In this document: one piece after another, positions 44,487 to 53,549 of the stretch
How positions within the stretch are numbered: position 1 is the stretch's first letter
How the letters are laid out: the number at the start of each line of letters is the position of its first letter
Program-made: the position numbers and the translations under genes
The notes under the pieces: model-generated
Databases searched by the model: none
Told to the model about the DNA's origin: nothing
What the model saw: the letters and a program-made list of their open reading frames with translations, nothing else
DNA from: Planctomycetota bacterium
GTDB taxonomy: Bacteria > Planctomycetota > Phycisphaerae > Sedimentisphaerales > Anaerohalosphaeraceae
Length of the DNA: 64,000 bases
Assembly: GCA_029552545.1 (NCBI GenBank)
Contig: JAKPDO010000003.1
Coordinates: 52,812 to 116,811, forward strand
Reading direction: 5' to 3'

Positions 44487-45731
44487 ATGCGTTTTGAACG
44501 TGTTGACCAAATCTGCCGATGGCGGCTGTGCAGCGGGTGCGGTGCCTGTGTATCCGCATGTCCGGAAAGAAATCTTTCGATGGCGGATATTCCGGCGGAG
44601 GGACTGCGTCCGATTCTGAAGGATGTTCACTGCCGCCGCTGCGGACGATGTGTGCAGGTTTGTCCCGGCGTTGGCTTGGAACATAACCGAGAAAACGCCT
44701 TGATTTTTTCAGGGGAGTGGGGGCCTGTTCTGGAGGTGTGGGAAGGATATGCGGCGGATCCGGAGATTCGTTATTGGGGGTCTTCAGGCGGAGCGGCTTC
44801 TGCATTTGCGTTGTATTGTGTCGAACAAGCTTCTGCCGGTGGAGTTGTGCAGACGGGAGTCGATGAAACAGTTCCTATTCGGAACCGGACCTGCTGCAGC
44901 CGTACGCGAGAAGAGATTTTAAGGTGTTCGGGTTCGCGATATTCTCCGGCCAGTCCGTGTGAGTTTTTTGAGCGTATCTTGGAATTTTCCGAACCGAGTG
45001 TTTTTGTGGGGAAACCCTGTGATGTGGCTGCGCTGCGGAAATATGAAAAGATTGTTCCGGAAATCAGCAAAAAGATTTTTGCGGCCGTCAGTATTTTTTG
45101 TGCAGGAACACCCAGCACGGAGGGAACGTTGGTTGTTTTGAGGGAGATGGGGATTTCAGCGGAGAAACTCTCTTCGTTTCGGTATCGAGGAGGGGGCTGG
45201 CCGGGAAAGGCGACGGCGATTGAAAAAAAAACCGGACAGAAGAAAGAATTGACATATGAGCAGTGCTGGGGCGGGATTCTCAGCCGATATGTGGGGTTTC
45301 GCTGCCGCTTATGTCCGGATTCGACAGGGGAATTCGCCGATATCTCTTTCGGGGATCCCTGGTATCAGCCCCCAAAACCGAATGAACCGGGGCGTTCTCT
45401 GGTGATTGTACGGACGGAGCGGGGACGAACTCTGCTTCGTCAAGCCGTTCAAAAAGGATATCTGATTCTGCAGCCGGTTTCTGAAACGGTGATTGCCCGC
45501 TCGCAGCCCTCTTTGCTGAATAAACGCCGTCATCTTTGGGGTCGCTTGGCCGTTCTTCGTATGATGGGCGTTCCATCACCGAGGTATGGCGGCTTTGGGC
45601 TCTTCAGAAGCTGGTGGAAATTACCTTTTTCCGAAAAGTTGAAATCCCTGGGTGGCACAGTTCGTCGAGTCTGGAGCCGCAGGCTGTATTGTCCGCTTCC
45701 TTCTGACATTTTTCGAGAAAAGTCCTGTTAA
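44487..45731 (+). CDS. F420 hydrogenase/dehydrogenase beta-subunit-like ferredoxin oxidoreductase
   Basis: The start is set at the ATG at 44487 (414 aa), because the upstream GTG (44391) and ATG (44439) lie in or before the terminator hairpin; no clear ribosome binding site is visible. Two [4Fe-4S] ferredoxin motifs occupy the N-terminus: CSGCGACVSACP at residues 15-26 and CRRCGRCVQVCP near 49-60. The FrhB-type domain follows, with GKPCDVAALRKY, FFCAGTPS-like FCAGTPSTEGT and CRLCPDSTGEFADISFGDPW. Relatives in polysaccharide loci are thought to be flavin-dependent redox enzymes modifying sugars. The 3' end abuts the GT2 gene. Confidence 0.82.
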   Translation: MRFERVDQICRWRLCSGCGACVSACPERNLSMADIPAEGLRPILKDVHCRRCGRCVQVCPGVGLEHNRENALIFSGEWGPVLEVWEGYAADPEIRYWGSSGGAASAFALYCVEQASAGGVVQTGVDETVPIRNRTCCSRTREEILRCSGSRYSPASPCEFFERILEFSEPSVFVGKPCDVAALRKYEKIVPEISKKIFAAVSIFCAGTPSTEGTLVVLREMGISAEKLSSFRYRGGGWPGKATAIEKKTGQKKELTYEQCWGGILSRYVGFRCRLCPDSTGEFADISFGDPWYQPPKPNEPGRSLVIVRTERGRTLLRQAVQKGYLILQPVSETVIARSQPSLLNKRRHLWGRLAVLRMMGVPSPRYGGFGLFRSWWKLPFSEKLKSLGGTVRRVWSRRLYCPLPSDIFREKSC

Positions 45732-45732
45732 T

Positions 45733-46728
45733 ATGGCAGAACCCTGTACTTCCAAGCCGATGCTTTCTATTATTCTTGTGAACTGGAATACACGGGAGAT
45801 TCTGCGGAATTGTCTTCAATCCATCTATACCTATACTGTTGGTCTGCCGTTTGAGGTGTTTGTGGTGGATAACGGGTCTTCAGACGGCTCTGCGCAGATG
45901 GTTCGGGAGAATTATCCTCAGGTAATCCTGATTGCAAATTCCGACAATAAGGGATTTGCGGCCGCCAATAATCAAGCACTGGCTCTGGCAAAAGGGGATT
46001 ATGTTCTTCTTCTGAATAGTGATACATATCTAATTGATAACAGTCTGCTGAAAGCGGTTGAGTTTGCCGAGCGACATCCGGAAGCAGGAATGATCGGCTG
46101 TCGGGTGCTGAATGCCGACGGTACGCTGCAGCCGACCTGCTTCCAGTATCCGTCTTTGCTGAACCTTTTTCTTGGGGCCTTCTATTTGCCGAAGCTTTTT
46201 CCGAAGAGCCGTTTCTTCGGGCGGGAACGAATGACCTGGTGGAAGCGGGATGATCTTCGAGAGGTTGAGGTGATTACGGGCTGTTTTCTGCTGGTTCGGG
46301 CGGAGGTTATTCGTCAAATTGGATTTCTCGATGAGTCCTTTTTTATGTATGGTGAGGAAACAGACTGGTGTTATCGGGCGTGTCAGGCCGGCTGGAAGCT
46401 GCTGTTTACTCCGGAGGCCCGGATTGTGCATTTGGGGGGAGCCAGCAGCCGGCAAAACCGTCCGGAAATGATGCTTCAGCTTCGCGGCAGTATTCTCCTG
46501 TTTATTAAAAAGCATCGTTCGAGGGCTGAATATTGTCTTTCCTGTCTTCTGGTTGGTTTGTTTTTTGCTTTGCGGGCACCCTATTGGTTTCTTCGGGGGC
46601 TTCTGGTACAATCGGAGCGGAAACAATCCATAATGACCGCCGAGACATACTGGAAAGGAGCTTTTCGAGCATTGTTGGGCGCAGACGGTTTGCGGAAGAA
46701 GGCAAAACCTAAAGGAGAGAGAGTATGA
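45733..46728 (+). CDS. Family 2 glycosyltransferase (rhamnosyltransferase-like)
   Basis: From the ATG at 45733, 1 nt after the previous stop, the product is 331 aa. It is a GT-A fold enzyme of the WbbL/rhamnosyltransferase group: LSIILVNWNTREIL at the N-terminus, VVDNGSSDGSAQMV, NKGFAAANNQALALAKG and LLLNSDT holding the metal-binding DxD counterpart. EVITGCFLLVRAEVI and the acceptor region GEETDWCYRACQAG follow. A hydrophobic stretch near residues 272-292 may attach it to the membrane. It overlaps the next gene by 4 nt. Confidence 0.92.
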   Translation: MAEPCTSKPMLSIILVNWNTREILRNCLQSIYTYTVGLPFEVFVVDNGSSDGSAQMVRENYPQVILIANSDNKGFAAANNQALALAKGDYVLLLNSDTYLIDNSLLKAVEFAERHPEAGMIGCRVLNADGTLQPTCFQYPSLLNLFLGAFYLPKLFPKSRFFGRERMTWWKRDDLREVEVITGCFLLVRAEVIRQIGFLDESFFMYGEETDWCYRACQAGWKLLFTPEARIVHLGGASSRQNRPEMMLQLRGSILLFIKKHRSRAEYCLSCLLVGLFFALRAPYWFLRGLLVQSERKQSIMTAETYWKGAFRALLGADGLRKKAKPKGERV

Positions 46729-47810
46729 AAGGAATCTTCAGGCGAATTTGGGCTGCTGTGCCAACCTTTTTTCATCTGGTTCGCAACCCGGATGCACAGA
46801 CATACTATCCGCACGAGAAGCGAAAAAGCCGCGGACGAATTATATGGGAAAATCTTGTTTGGCTGCTTCGCCACGGCGAAATCAATCATTTTTACTATCT
46901 GTACGGCTTTGACAGGGCGGATTTCAACCGGCCGGAGGATTATTTTCCCGAGCAGGCATTCTGCCGAATTCGTGATCGGGCAAACGGCTGCTGCCGAATC
47001 GGCAATCATCGGGCTCGCTATATCTGCATGCTTCAGGATAAATTTCTTTTCGGGCAGTATGTTTCTTCATTGGGTTTTCCGACCCCGCCCATTTATGCTC
47101 TTTGTGATGAGGATGGAATCTACTGGCTGGCGGAACGGCGGACGGAATCCTGGGAACAGCTGCCTTCCCATGCTCCGCTGGACGGTTTTTTGAAAGACGC
47201 TCTGGGGCGATGCGGGAGGGCCGTCTATCCTCTGCGGCTGGAGGAGGGACGCGTTTTTTTGAATGAGCGGGAAATTCTGCCGTCGGACCTGCAAAAGATG
47301 ATCGAGGGGAAATATATCCTTCAGAAACGGGTTGTGCAGCATCCGGAGTTAAGTCGAATGTATCCGCATTCCATCAACACTCTTCGTCTGATCACACTGC
47401 GGAAAGGCAACCAGATTATTCCCGCCTCCGGAACGTTTCGAATCGGAGCAGGCGGAAACCGTTTTGACAACTGGGCGGGCGGCGGCATCGGTGTCGGACT
47501 GGATGTTCAAAGCGGCCGGCTGAACGAAGAGGGAACGTTTCGGCTCGGATTTGGCGGCCGAGTAAAGGCCCATCCGGAGACAAATGTTGTATTTCGAACT
47601 TTCGAAATTCCTTATTACAAGCAAGCTCTGGATTTGGTGTGCCGACTGCACCAGTTCTTTTACGGGGTTCATTCAATCGGATGGGACATTGCCATTACGG
47701 AGCAGGGTCCATTGGTCATTGAGGGCAATAACAGCTGGGATATTGCCTTTCAGCAGTTTCATGACAGCAAGATTAAGCGGGTTTTTTTGGACAGTCTCAA
47801 GAAAGAATGA
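46725..47810 (+). CDS. Sugar-transfer-associated ATP-grasp protein (copy 1)
   Basis: This 361-aa protein matches the sugar-transfer-associated ATP-grasp family found in capsule clusters. Recognised segments are LRHGEINHFYYLYGFDR, YICMLQDKFLFGQYVSSLGFPTP, the lysine and arginine ATP-binding region around KYILQKRVVQHPELSRMYPHSINTLRL, and the acidic metal site SIGWDIAITEQGPLVIEGNNSWD. It may ligate an amino acid or other carboxylate to a sugar. A paralogue of about the same length follows directly, overlapping by 4 nt. Confidence 0.85.
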   Translation: MKGIFRRIWAAVPTFFHLVRNPDAQTYYPHEKRKSRGRIIWENLVWLLRHGEINHFYYLYGFDRADFNRPEDYFPEQAFCRIRDRANGCCRIGNHRARYICMLQDKFLFGQYVSSLGFPTPPIYALCDEDGIYWLAERRTESWEQLPSHAPLDGFLKDALGRCGRAVYPLRLEEGRVFLNEREILPSDLQKMIEGKYILQKRVVQHPELSRMYPHSINTLRLITLRKGNQIIPASGTFRIGAGGNRFDNWAGGGIGVGLDVQSGRLNEEGTFRLGFGGRVKAHPETNVVFRTFEIPYYKQALDLVCRLHQFFYGVHSIGWDIAITEQGPLVIEGNNSWDIAFQQFHDSKIKRVFLDSLKKE

Positions 47811-48274
47811 GTCTCTTGACCGAACACCTTTGCCGAATTATCAATTCTCTTCGTCTGGTTTTTGGAAGCCCCGAAGAGTTGACGTATTACCCTGAATCTG
47901 AGCGGAAGTCACGACTGCGCATTTATCTGGAACAGACTGCCTGGATGCTCCGACATCAGGAAATCAATCATTTTTATTATTTTTACGGATGTGACCGCTT
48001 GAACGGCCCCAGTCCGTTTCATTACGGGAGCAAGAAGAAATTTATTCGCTATCGGGATGCCGTCAATGCACGGGCTCAGATCGGAACGCATCGAATCAAT
48101 TACAACTGTCTGCTTCAGGACAAGTTTCTTTTCGGCCAGTATGTGGGAAGTTTGGGTTTTCCGACTCCTCGGATTTTAGGGCTGGCAGGTTCCGGCGGCA
48201 TTTGCCTTCTCAATCCGATCAGAGAACTATCCTGGGAGGATTTTCTTCGAGAGCATGAGGGAGTTTTTTTGTGA
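47807..48274 (+). CDS. Sugar-transfer-associated ATP-grasp protein (copy 2), N-terminal part, split by a frameshift
   Basis: This 155-codon frame corresponds to the first 170 or so residues of the preceding paralogue: LRHQEINHFYYFYGCDR and NCLLQDKFLFGQYVGSLGFPTP align directly. It ends at a TGA (48272-48274) right after a run of seven T (48264-48270). The rest of the protein continues in the -1 frame from 48271. The last codons read GTT TTT TTG TGA, so T_TTT_TTG is a canonical -1 slippery heptamer, and GAGGGAG lies just upstream. It may be a programmed frameshift, a split gene with coupled re-initiation, or a one-base loss from a T8 tract (mutation or sequencing error). Confidence 0.7.
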   Translation: MSLLTEHLCRIINSLRLVFGSPEELTYYPESERKSRLRIYLEQTAWMLRHQEINHFYYFYGCDRLNGPSPFHYGSKKKFIRYRDAVNARAQIGTHRINYNCLLQDKFLFGQYVGSLGFPTPRILGLAGSGGICLLNPIRELSWEDFLREHEGVFL

Positions 48275-48888
48275 AAGATGTTTTGGGGGAACGGGCTCAA
48301 GGTGTTTTTCAAATTACGGTCCACTCGGGAACATTGTTTCTCGGGCGCGAAGCTGTCTTGCTCGAAACGCTGAAGCCGCGGCTGAGTCCGCTGAATATTC
48401 TGCAGGAATCTGTTTGTCAGCATCCTTTGATGTCTGAAATAAATCCTGCTTCTGTTAACACCCTTCGGCTGGTTACGGTTCGCTCAGGCAAGGAGACAAT
48501 TCCCCTGGCGGCTATGGTGCGTCTGGGAGCCGGCAAGTCCTTTTGCGATAATCTGGCGGAAGGAGGTCTTGCCGTAGGAGTTGACTTAGCAGACGGAAGA
48601 ATGATGAAGTGGGGATTTTTTAAGCCCGGTTTCGGCAAGAAGACAGAGCGTCATCCTCAGACTGGTTTTGTTTTTGAAAAAACCCGAATCCCCTTTTTTA
48701 AAGAGGCCGTCGATGCAGCCTGCCGTCTTCATCGATTTTTTTACGGAACCCATTCGATTGGATGGGATATAGCGATTACAGAAGAAGGCCCGACCTTTCT
48801 GGAAGGCAACAACAGTTGGGAAATCCCGACCCTGCAGATTTTTTATCCGGATCTGATAACTCGGTATTATCAAACGCTTCGAAAATGA
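48271..48888 (+). CDS. Sugar-transfer-associated ATP-grasp protein (copy 2), C-terminal part
   Basis: The 205-codon frame supplies the remainder of the ATP-grasp fold: KDVLGERAQGVFQ aligns with KDALGRCGRAVYP of copy 1, then NPASVNTLRLVTVRSG and the metal site SIGWDIAITEEGPTFLEGNNSWE. It opens with a GTG overlapping the upstream TGA (GTGA), 7 nt after GAGGGAG, which would also suit translational coupling. Joined by a -1 shift, the two parts make a protein of about 360 residues, the same length as copy 1. All conserved C-terminal residues look intact, so selection may still act on it. Confidence 0.7.
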   Translation: MKDVLGERAQGVFQITVHSGTLFLGREAVLLETLKPRLSPLNILQESVCQHPLMSEINPASVNTLRLVTVRSGKETIPLAAMVRLGAGKSFCDNLAEGGLAVGVDLADGRMMKWGFFKPGFGKKTERHPQTGFVFEKTRIPFFKEAVDAACRLHRFFYGTHSIGWDIAITEEGPTFLEGNNSWEIPTLQIFYPDLITRYYQTLRK

Positions 48889-48917
48889 AATAATCTGAAA
48901 ATCAAGGAGTATTGCTT

Positions 48918-49868
48918 ATGGAAATCGGCATAATCCGAGAACGCGGAGGCGGAGGATGTGATCGTCGGGTGATTCTAATGCCAGCCGAGGTGGCGGTGTT
49001 GACTCAATCCGGTCATCGCGTATTTGTGGAGACCGGGGCCGGCAGCGGCATTCATATTTCGGATGAAATGTATCGGCAGGCCGGAGCTGTAATCGTCGCT
49101 CATCCGCGGGACGCTATTTGTCGGGATATGATTGTCAAACTGAAGGCCCTGACGGCGGAGGAAGCGTCGATGATGAAACCGGGCGGGCTGGCTTTGGAAA
49201 TGATTCATCAGGAACAGAGCCCTCAGAATGCGATTGCCATTGCGAAAGCGGGCGGAATCGGCATTGCGATGGAAGCCATCTGCAATGAGTACGGCGAACG
49301 GTATGTGGACTGCACGGATATGACCGGAGAGCAGGCGATGATTTTTGCCTTTCATCTTTTCGAGAAGGTCCCGTGGGATTGCACTGTTCTGGTAATGGGA
49401 TACGGCCGGGTTTCGACCGGAGCGATTACAATCGCTTCCAAACTCGGGGCCAAAGTGAAAATTCTGAGGAAATGTCAGTATCCAGCTATCGAACATTTTC
49501 TCCGGAATGTGGATATTTTGGTGAACGGGATTTCCTGGCCGAAGGAAAAAAGAGATAAAAAAGAACATGTGGTGACCCGCTCTATGCTGGCCCTGATGAA
49601 TCGTCCGGCGATGATAGTGGATTTGGCGGTGGATTATCCCAGTCCGATTGAGACCTGCAGGCCGACGGATATGAAAGAACCGACTTATGAGGTGGATGGG
49701 GTGGTTCATATGTGTATTTACGGATATCCGGCTCTGGTTCCCTACAGCAGTTCCGAGCGATACAGCCGCCAGCTGCTGCCGATTATTCTTGAGATTGCTG
49801 AAAAGGGACTGGAAGGGGCAGGACAGCATATACGGCGGGCGATTGTGGACTGGCGGGATCGTGTCTGA
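48918..49868 (+). CDS. Alanine dehydrogenase/PNT-family NAD(P)-dependent dehydrogenase
   Basis: The ATG at 48918 with AAGGAG 8 nt upstream gives 316 aa. The protein has the AlaDH/PNT N-terminal domain (MEIGIIRERGGGGCDRRVILMP, VFVETGAGSGIH, IVKLKALTAEEASMMKPG) and a Rossmann NAD(P) site VLVMGYGRVSTGAI near residue 160. The size and the family fit N5-(carboxyethyl)ornithine synthase and related opine-type enzymes better than the longer alanine dehydrogenase. In this setting, between ATP-grasp and CapK-like genes, it may prepare an unusual amino acid for attachment to the polysaccharide. That role is inference. Confidence 0.78.
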   Translation: MEIGIIRERGGGGCDRRVILMPAEVAVLTQSGHRVFVETGAGSGIHISDEMYRQAGAVIVAHPRDAICRDMIVKLKALTAEEASMMKPGGLALEMIHQEQSPQNAIAIAKAGGIGIAMEAICNEYGERYVDCTDMTGEQAMIFAFHLFEKVPWDCTVLVMGYGRVSTGAITIASKLGAKVKILRKCQYPAIEHFLRNVDILVNGISWPKEKRDKKEHVVTRSMLALMNRPAMIVDLAVDYPSPIETCRPTDMKEPTYEVDGVVHMCIYGYPALVPYSSSERYSRQLLPIILEIAEKGLEGAGQHIRRAIVDWRDRV

Positions 49869-49887
49869 ACGAGTAAGGAATGAACCT

Positions 49888-51261
49888 ATGCAGTTTTTAA
49901 AAGGTCTGAAAAAAGATATTCGTTTAACCTGGCGGGGTCTTTACACCCGGATTCTCAAACGTCATTTTGGTCCGTTCGCAAAGAGGCGGCGATGGCTTCA
50001 GGAAACACAGTACTATGATGCAGAGCGGCTTCGTCAGGTTCAGCTGGAACTGCTGAAGTATTTGGTTCGTCATGCGTATGAAACGGTACCGTTTTACCGA
50101 CGGTATATGCAGGAACATGGATTCCGACCGGAAGATATTCAGACTCTGGAGGACATTCAGCGGTTCCCGATTCTCACCAAGGCGGACTTGAAACGGGAAG
50201 GAGAAGGATTTGTTTCGACTCGTTTTCATCCGCGGCGGATGCGGACAGTTCATACGGGCGGAACAACAGGAGCTACCCTGCCGATTCGACGGGATTTGCG
50301 TTCGATTCAGAATGAACACGCGTTTCTTCGCAGGCAGTTTGACTGGGCTTCCGTTCGGATGGGAGACCGTGTGGCATATTTGACGTGGCGGCGAGTGGCG
50401 GCTCCCAATGAACATGAGCGGCTTTATGCATATGACGCGGCCTGGAAAGAACTGCATTTGTCGACGATCCATTTGTCCGAGGCGACGATTGAACCCTATG
50501 CGGAGACGATGCGCCGGTATCGGATTCAGGCGCTGAATGCATATCCCTCCGCAGCATTTTTTTTGGCCAAAGGGCTGCTGGAACGCGGCCGGACTCTGCC
50601 GCTGAAAGCCGTGCTGACTACATCGGAGACGCTGTCGCCGTCGCAGCGGGAGGTGATCGAAAAAGCGTTTATGTGCAGGGTGTTTGATTATTACGGAAGT
50701 GCGGAGCGGGTCTGTGCGATTCAGACGTGTGAGCACGGCAGTTATCATATTATTCCGGAGTACGGGCTGACGGAGCTGTTGGAGGCACCCGGGCCGAATG
50801 AGGGGTGCCGCCGTATTGTTGCGACCGGTTTTTGGAACCTGGCGATGCCGCTGATTCGGTACGATATCGGAGATTTGGTTAAGCCCCGCGAAGGGGTCTG
50901 CAAATGCGGACGCGCCTTTCCGATGGTCGAGCGGATTGTAGGACGGGAAGGCACCTATATTCAAACACCTTCCGGCCGCGTGCTTGGAGCGATGGCGATT
51001 GAATATATTTTGGCCAGAGTTTTGTATTCGATGTACAATCTTCCGATTTTGGAAGGTCAGATTGTTCAGGAAAGCGACAATCATCTTGTCTTGGAATATG
51101 TAGCGATGAATACTTTTACGGAAGAACACGAACAACAGCTTCGCTCTCTGCTTCGGGAAGAAGTGCCCAGCGAGATGGAGGTGTCTGTCCGCCGGGTGGA
51201 CCGGATGAGACAATCGGTCAGCGGAAAGCATTTGTCCTTTGTCAGCACAGAACATCATTAA
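49888..51261 (+). CDS. CapK/PaaK-like adenylate-forming enzyme
   Basis: From the ATG at 49888 (AAGGA upstream) the product is 457 aa. It is related to phenylacetate-CoA ligase and the capsule protein CapK. The ATP-binding P-loop-like motif reads HTGGTTGATLP near residues 121-131, then YYGSAERVCAI near 270, and IRYDIGDLVKP near 325, followed by a cysteine pair in CKCGRAFP. A short C-terminal domain completes it. Members in capsule loci are thought to activate a carboxylic acid for amide or ester decoration of the glycan. It follows the AlaDH-type gene by 19 nt. Confidence 0.87.
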   Translation: MQFLKGLKKDIRLTWRGLYTRILKRHFGPFAKRRRWLQETQYYDAERLRQVQLELLKYLVRHAYETVPFYRRYMQEHGFRPEDIQTLEDIQRFPILTKADLKREGEGFVSTRFHPRRMRTVHTGGTTGATLPIRRDLRSIQNEHAFLRRQFDWASVRMGDRVAYLTWRRVAAPNEHERLYAYDAAWKELHLSTIHLSEATIEPYAETMRRYRIQALNAYPSAAFFLAKGLLERGRTLPLKAVLTTSETLSPSQREVIEKAFMCRVFDYYGSAERVCAIQTCEHGSYHIIPEYGLTELLEAPGPNEGCRRIVATGFWNLAMPLIRYDIGDLVKPREGVCKCGRAFPMVERIVGREGTYIQTPSGRVLGAMAIEYILARVLYSMYNLPILEGQIVQESDNHLVLEYVAMNTFTEEHEQQLRSLLREEVPSEMEVSVRRVDRMRQSVSGKHLSFVSTEHH

Positions 51262-51262
51262 A

Positions 51263-52450
51263 ATGACAATCGAAGGTCAGAACATCCTTTGTTTTGCACC
51301 GTCGGATTGGTGGGGGATGAATCCGAGTTGCACCACCCATATTATGAAGCGGCTGGCGGGTGCAAATCGAGTCCTTTACGTCAATCCGTTCAGTTCCGAC
51401 CTCCTCGGGGTCAGCAGAGGCAAACGCAGGGGATTTTCACAGCGGCTGATTCGAAAAGCCAAGAGTTTATCTCGATGGCTGCGCAAACCTCAGGAGGGGT
51501 TGTCTGTATTCAGCCCGTTTTTTATTCCGATTCAGGGAAAAGGGCCTGTGGATACTCTGAATAACCGGCTGCTCCTGTGGCAGATTCAAGCGGCCTGCCG
51601 GCTGAGCGGTCTTCGTGAGCCCATCTTGTGGCTGGAGAATCTTCGGGCAGCGGATTTGCTGCCGTTTTTTCCGAATTCTCTGAAAATCTATCATGTTTCC
51701 GATTTGTTTTCTCATGACGGATATGTTGCCAATCGGTCGATTCAGCGGCACCGGGAGGAAAAGATTACGCAGGAGGCGGATTTGATTATTTGTGTGTCGA
51801 GGGAATTGTATGAGTTGAAGAAAAATCAAAAATCCCGGGTTTTTTATCTGCCTCACGGAGTGGATTTTGAACTGTTTTATACGGCGGCGGAACAGCAGAA
51901 AATCTGGGAGCCCCTGCGGGCGATTCCCCGGCCGATTGCCGGCTATTTCGGAACCCTGACGGATTCCAATGATATTGCGCTCTGGGAGTATTGTGCCCAG
52001 CAGATGCCGGATGTTTCGTTTGTTCTGGCTGGGCGGGTTACAGCCGGAGATTATTCGAAGCTGGCTTCGATGCGGAATGTGCATTTGACCGGTTTTCTTC
52101 CTTATGAGACGATTCCTTCTTTGTGTGCGGGTTTTGATGTATGCATGCTGAATTGGAAGCAAAGCCCGTGGATTTATGCCTGCAATCCGCTGAAGGCCTT
52201 TGAATATATGGCAGCCGGCAAACCGATTGTTTCCGTGCCGATTCGGGAACTTGAGCAGTATCAGGATGTTGTGAGCATTGCCCGAAATCCCCAAGAGTAT
52301 GTCCATTTTCTTCGATGGGAACTTCAGTCGGATACACCTGTTCGAAAAGAACGTCGGATTGAAATCGCCCGCAGTCATGATTGGAATGTTCATTTGAACC
52401 GTCTGTCAGAGATTCTTCAAAGCGTTCTGGATGAGCGGCGGAATGAGTGA
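51263..52450 (+). CDS. Glycosyltransferase (GT-B fold, family 4-like)
   Basis: The likely start is the ATG at 51263, overlapping no more than a base or two of the preceding stop region; this gives 395 aa. The C-terminal half has GT-B donor-site features: ADLIICVSRELYELKK, VFYLPHGVDFELF, IAGYFGTLTDSNDI, VLAGRVTAGDY and NPLKAFEYMAAGKPIVSVPI, where the glutamate in EYMAAGKP is the usual nucleotide-sugar ligand. The donor and acceptor are unknown. It overlaps the CapA gene by 8 nt or more. Confidence 0.87.
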   Translation: MTIEGQNILCFAPSDWWGMNPSCTTHIMKRLAGANRVLYVNPFSSDLLGVSRGKRRGFSQRLIRKAKSLSRWLRKPQEGLSVFSPFFIPIQGKGPVDTLNNRLLLWQIQAACRLSGLREPILWLENLRAADLLPFFPNSLKIYHVSDLFSHDGYVANRSIQRHREEKITQEADLIICVSRELYELKKNQKSRVFYLPHGVDFELFYTAAEQQKIWEPLRAIPRPIAGYFGTLTDSNDIALWEYCAQQMPDVSFVLAGRVTAGDYSKLASMRNVHLTGFLPYETIPSLCAGFDVCMLNWKQSPWIYACNPLKAFEYMAAGKPIVSVPIRELEQYQDVVSIARNPQEYVHFLRWELQSDTPVRKERRIEIARSHDWNVHLNRLSEILQSVLDERRNE

Positions 52451-53549
52451 AACGGTGAAATTGGCGTTTACCGGAGATGTGATGTGCGGGGATTCCTTCT
52501 CCTTGCTTGGGAGAGGGGCCGCTTCGATGATTGACCGTTATGGAGTTGATTTTGTTCCGGAGGCAACGGTCCGTCTTCTCCGTTCCCACGACTTGGTGCT
52601 TGGAAATATTGAATGTGTGCTTTCGGATGTCGGCCGCAGGGAGTACAGCTTACGGCGGCTTCATATGCGGGGGAGGCCTCAAACGGCTTTTTTTCTGGCT
52701 CAGTGGGGTTTTACGGTCGGAAATGTCGCGAACAATCATATTCTTGAACAAGGGCTTCCCGCAGCAGCAGATACGGCAGAACAAATGAAAAAGGCCGGTC
52801 TGGAGGTTATCGGCTGCGGGCCGTCGGGAGATTTTCGAAAAGGCGGCACTCGATTGACGCGAATTGTGCTGAAAGGGCGGGTTTTTTATCTTGCGGGCAT
52901 CTGCCTTCGGCAGGAACGGTATGCTTTTGAGGGAGACGGGGCTCTGGATGATGTTCTGGATAAAATCAGACAGGTGCGGCGGGAAGAGCCGTCGGCCGTT
53001 GTGATACTGTCTGTTCATTGGGGGGATGAACTGATTGATTATCCTTCTGTGCAGCAGCGGCAGCTGGCGGATAGATTTGAAAAAGCCGGGATTCATCTTG
53101 TTGTCGGCCATCATCCGCATGTTGTTCAGGGAATTGATGCGAGAAAAGATTCCTTGATTGCATACAGTCTGGGGAATTTTATTTTTGACAGTTATTCAGA
53201 CCAAACCTCTTGGTCTGTTCTTTTGTCGGTGGAAGCGAAAGACGGCCGGATTTGCTCTTGGAAGGCGATTCCGATTGTGCGGGGAAAGGATTTCCGGCCT
53301 TTTCCTGCCCCGGATGAAAAGAGGGCCTTTTACGAGCAGGAAATAGCACGTCGAAGCCGGCTTGCCTGTGAAACAATCGAAAATCCGGCCCTCTATGCTG
53401 AGGAGTACCAACAGCGAGTTTACGTTTTTTGTCAGGAAAGCCGACGGAATCTGCGGCATAATTTATTCAGGCGTTTTTTCAAGTTTTCTCCTGTTTTTTG
53501 GCCTCAGATTTTGTTCAGACCGATTCAGCGACGATTGGGACTGTGGTAA
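52443..53549 (+). CDS. CapA family protein (poly-gamma-glutamate synthesis/metallophosphatase-like)
   Basis: The start may be the ATG at 52443 or 52431; neither has a clear ribosome binding site, and both overlap the previous gene. The protein of about 368 aa has the CapA/PgsA motifs: LAFTGDVMCGD near the start, LGNIECVLSD, VGNVANNHILEQG, VVILSVHWGDE and VVGHHPHVVQG, then YSLGNFIFD. These mark a calcineurin-like metal-dependent domain. CapA is needed for poly-gamma-glutamate capsules, but relatives occur in many glycan clusters. The stop overlaps the next start (TAATG). Confidence 0.88.
   Translation: MSETVKLAFTGDVMCGDSFSLLGRGAASMIDRYGVDFVPEATVRLLRSHDLVLGNIECVLSDVGRREYSLRRLHMRGRPQTAFFLAQWGFTVGNVANNHILEQGLPAAADTAEQMKKAGLEVIGCGPSGDFRKGGTRLTRIVLKGRVFYLAGICLRQERYAFEGDGALDDVLDKIRQVRREEPSAVVILSVHWGDELIDYPSVQQRQLADRFEKAGIHLVVGHHPHVVQGIDARKDSLIAYSLGNFIFDSYSDQTSWSVLLSVEAKDGRICSWKAIPIVRGKDFRPFPAPDEKRAFYEQEIARRSRLACETIENPALYAEEYQQRVYVFCQESRRNLRHNLFRRFFKFSPVFWPQILFRPIQRRLGLW

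Noticed and set aside
49924..51258. A 444-codon open frame on the minus strand opposite the CapK-like gene
   Set aside because: Antisense to a well-supported adenylate-forming enzyme; composition (many R, H, Q, P) is typical of a shadow frame and no motif is present.
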